DNA from: an archaeon | GTDB taxonomy: Archaea > Micrarchaeota > Micrarchaeia > Anstonellales > Bilamarchaeaceae | Direction: 5' to 3' | Assembly: GCA_020052325.1 (NCBI GenBank) | Contig: JAGVPF010000152.1 | Span: 1-14,612 of the forward strand | DNA: 14,612 nucleotides | Shown: in pieces, positions 13,923 through 14,612 of the stretch | Numbering within the stretch: the first letter of the stretch is position 1 | Layout: each line of letters starts with the position of its first letter | Translations under genes and position numbers: made by a program | Notes under the pieces: generated by a model | Seen by the model: only the letters and a program-made list of their open reading frames with translations | Told to the model about the DNA's origin: nothing | Database searches by the model: none

Positions 13923-14612
13923 TCAGCCCCCCCTGTTCTTAGTGTAGGGTATCAGCCCGCCTTCGAGCAGTATCTCTATCGCCCTGGGGGTAAGTTCGCA
14001 TTTTGCCTTGAAGTCGCCGCCCTTCATCTTAACCGTGACATCCCTGCCAGCCTTGAGCTCCTCGCACAGATGCGGCATCTCGAGCATGTCGCCCTGGCTT
14101 ATCCGGTCATAATCCGCAGGATTCACGAATGTCAGCGGAACGATACCCCAGTTCATCAGGTTGTCCTTGTGGATGCGCGCCCAGCTCTTGGCTATCACCG
14201 CACGGACGCCCAGATAGAGCGGTGCGATGGCAGCATGCTCCCTGCTCGAGCCTTGCCCGTAGTTCTCGCCGCCCACCACCACGCCTCCGCCTTTCTCTTT
14301 GGCGCGTTTGGGGAATGTTGCATCCACCTTTGAGAACACGAACTCGGATATGGCCGGCACGTTGGAACGGAGCGGAAGGATTTTCGCCCCGGCGGGCATG
14401 ATGTGGTCGGTGGTAATATTGTCCCCGACCTTTAGCAGCACCTCCTTGGCAAGCGATGCTTCGAGTGGCTTAAGTTCGGGCAGTGGTTTGATATTGGGAC
14501 CCCGGATTATGTCGATTGGCGATGGCACATCCGGGTTGCCTGGTTCAGGCCCTTCGGGTTCCGGAGGCGGTATTATCATGGAATCGTCAACTGCGATTTT
14601 CGCAGCCTTGAT
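13923..14612 (-). CDS. Aconitate hydratase, C-terminal part (cut by window edge)
   Basis: The frame is open to the edge, so 229 C-terminal residues are seen. The ATG at 14579 is internal, not a start. The part is the end of a linker followed by the swivelling domain 4 of an aconitase. Marks are VGDNITTDHIMPAGAKILP (62-80 of the visible part), GGGVVVGGENYGQGSSREHA (108-127, the substrate-binding Ser-Arg loop) and VRAVIAKSWARIHKDNLMNWG (136-156). The single-chain, Aquifex/archaeal-type putative aconitases of about 640-660 residues fit this pattern best. IPM isomerase is less likely, because its small domain is usually a separate short protein. The Cys that bind the 4Fe-4S cluster lie in the missing part. 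The enzyme interconverts citrate and isocitrate and feeds the neighbouring icd and acl genes. It ends in TGA 132 bases before icd. Confidence 0.92.
   Translation of the reverse strand: MKAAKIAVDDSMIIPPPEPEGPEPGNPDVPSPIDIIRGPNIKPLPELKPLEASLAKEVLLKVGDNITTDHIMPAGAKILPLRSNVPAISEFVFSKVDATFPKRAKEKGGGVVVGGENYGQGSSREHAAIAPLYLGVRAVIAKSWARIHKDNLMNWGIVPLTFVNPADYDRISQGDMLEMPHLCEELKAGRDVTVKMKGGDFKAKCELTPRAIEILLEGGLIPYTKNRGG

Noticed and set aside
13860..14333. Plus-strand frame opposite aconitase, next to the palindromic TATA box
   Set aside because: It is antisense to clear aconitase motifs, and its composition (Arg, His and Ala-rich, no motif) fits a shadow. The TATA box is explained by icd.
1687..14612. 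Genome-wide reassignment of TAG to an amino acid
   Set aside because: Several TAGs behave as real stops: the one at 1687 would extend far into the convergent gene, and the ones at 2002 and 3300 abut the next ribosome site. No pyl gene is in the window. Only the TAG inside the recombinase remains suspicious.

Overview
The window looks archaeal. It carries an intact ABCE1/RLI1 ribosome-recycling ATPase, a family of Archaea and Eukarya that is not found in Bacteria. It has archaeal TATA boxes (TTTATAAA, TATATAAAG) at sensible distances from genes, several apparently leaderless starts, GGTGA/GAGGT-type ribosome binding sites, and an archaeal-style tyrosine recombinase with a zinc-ribbon tail. The lineage cannot be fixed from the sequence. 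The divergent RLI1 would fit a DPANN-type or other deep lineage, but that is a guess.

Left third (1 to about 5060): accessory DNA, probably part of an integrated element. It starts with the end of an unrecognised charged protein. A divergent pair of small envelope-type genes follows (a lipoprotein and a tail-anchored protein). Then comes a tight minus-strand operon read from a TATA box at about 5048-5056: tyrosine recombinase, zinc-ribbon tail, unknown protein, six-helix membrane protein with a sequon-rich ectodomain, and small zinc-ribbon protein. All five of these reading frames end in TAG. The recombinase and zinc-ribbon frames are one continuous frame broken by a single TAG. The other element end is not visible, and no tRNA is present at the edge.

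Middle (5177-9303): chromosomal-type genes. A branched-chain aminotransferase is divergent from a glutaredoxin-like protein, with one A/T-rich element midway between the two starts. A soluble orphan histidine kinase follows, and then RLI1 on the opposite strand.

Right third (9400 to the edge): a minus-strand block of carbon-metabolism genes in the order aconitase (C-terminal part), isocitrate dehydrogenase, ATP-citrate lyase small subunit, ATP-citrate lyase large subunit. The two lyase genes overlap by four bases. Together they connect acetyl-CoA plus oxaloacetate, citrate, isocitrate and 2-oxoglutarate. This is the citrate half of the reductive TCA cycle, or, run the other way, a route from citrate to cytosolic-type acetyl-CoA. 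All five genes from aconitase to RLI1 end in TGA. The aminotransferase would use the 2-oxoglutarate/glutamate pair made by this block. No citrate synthase, 2-oxoglutarate:ferredoxin oxidoreductase or fumarate reductase lies in the window, so the cycle's direction is not shown.

No rRNA, tRNA, CRISPR array or insertion sequence was found. The non-coding gaps are all short (under 200 bases) and are described as promoter or junction features.
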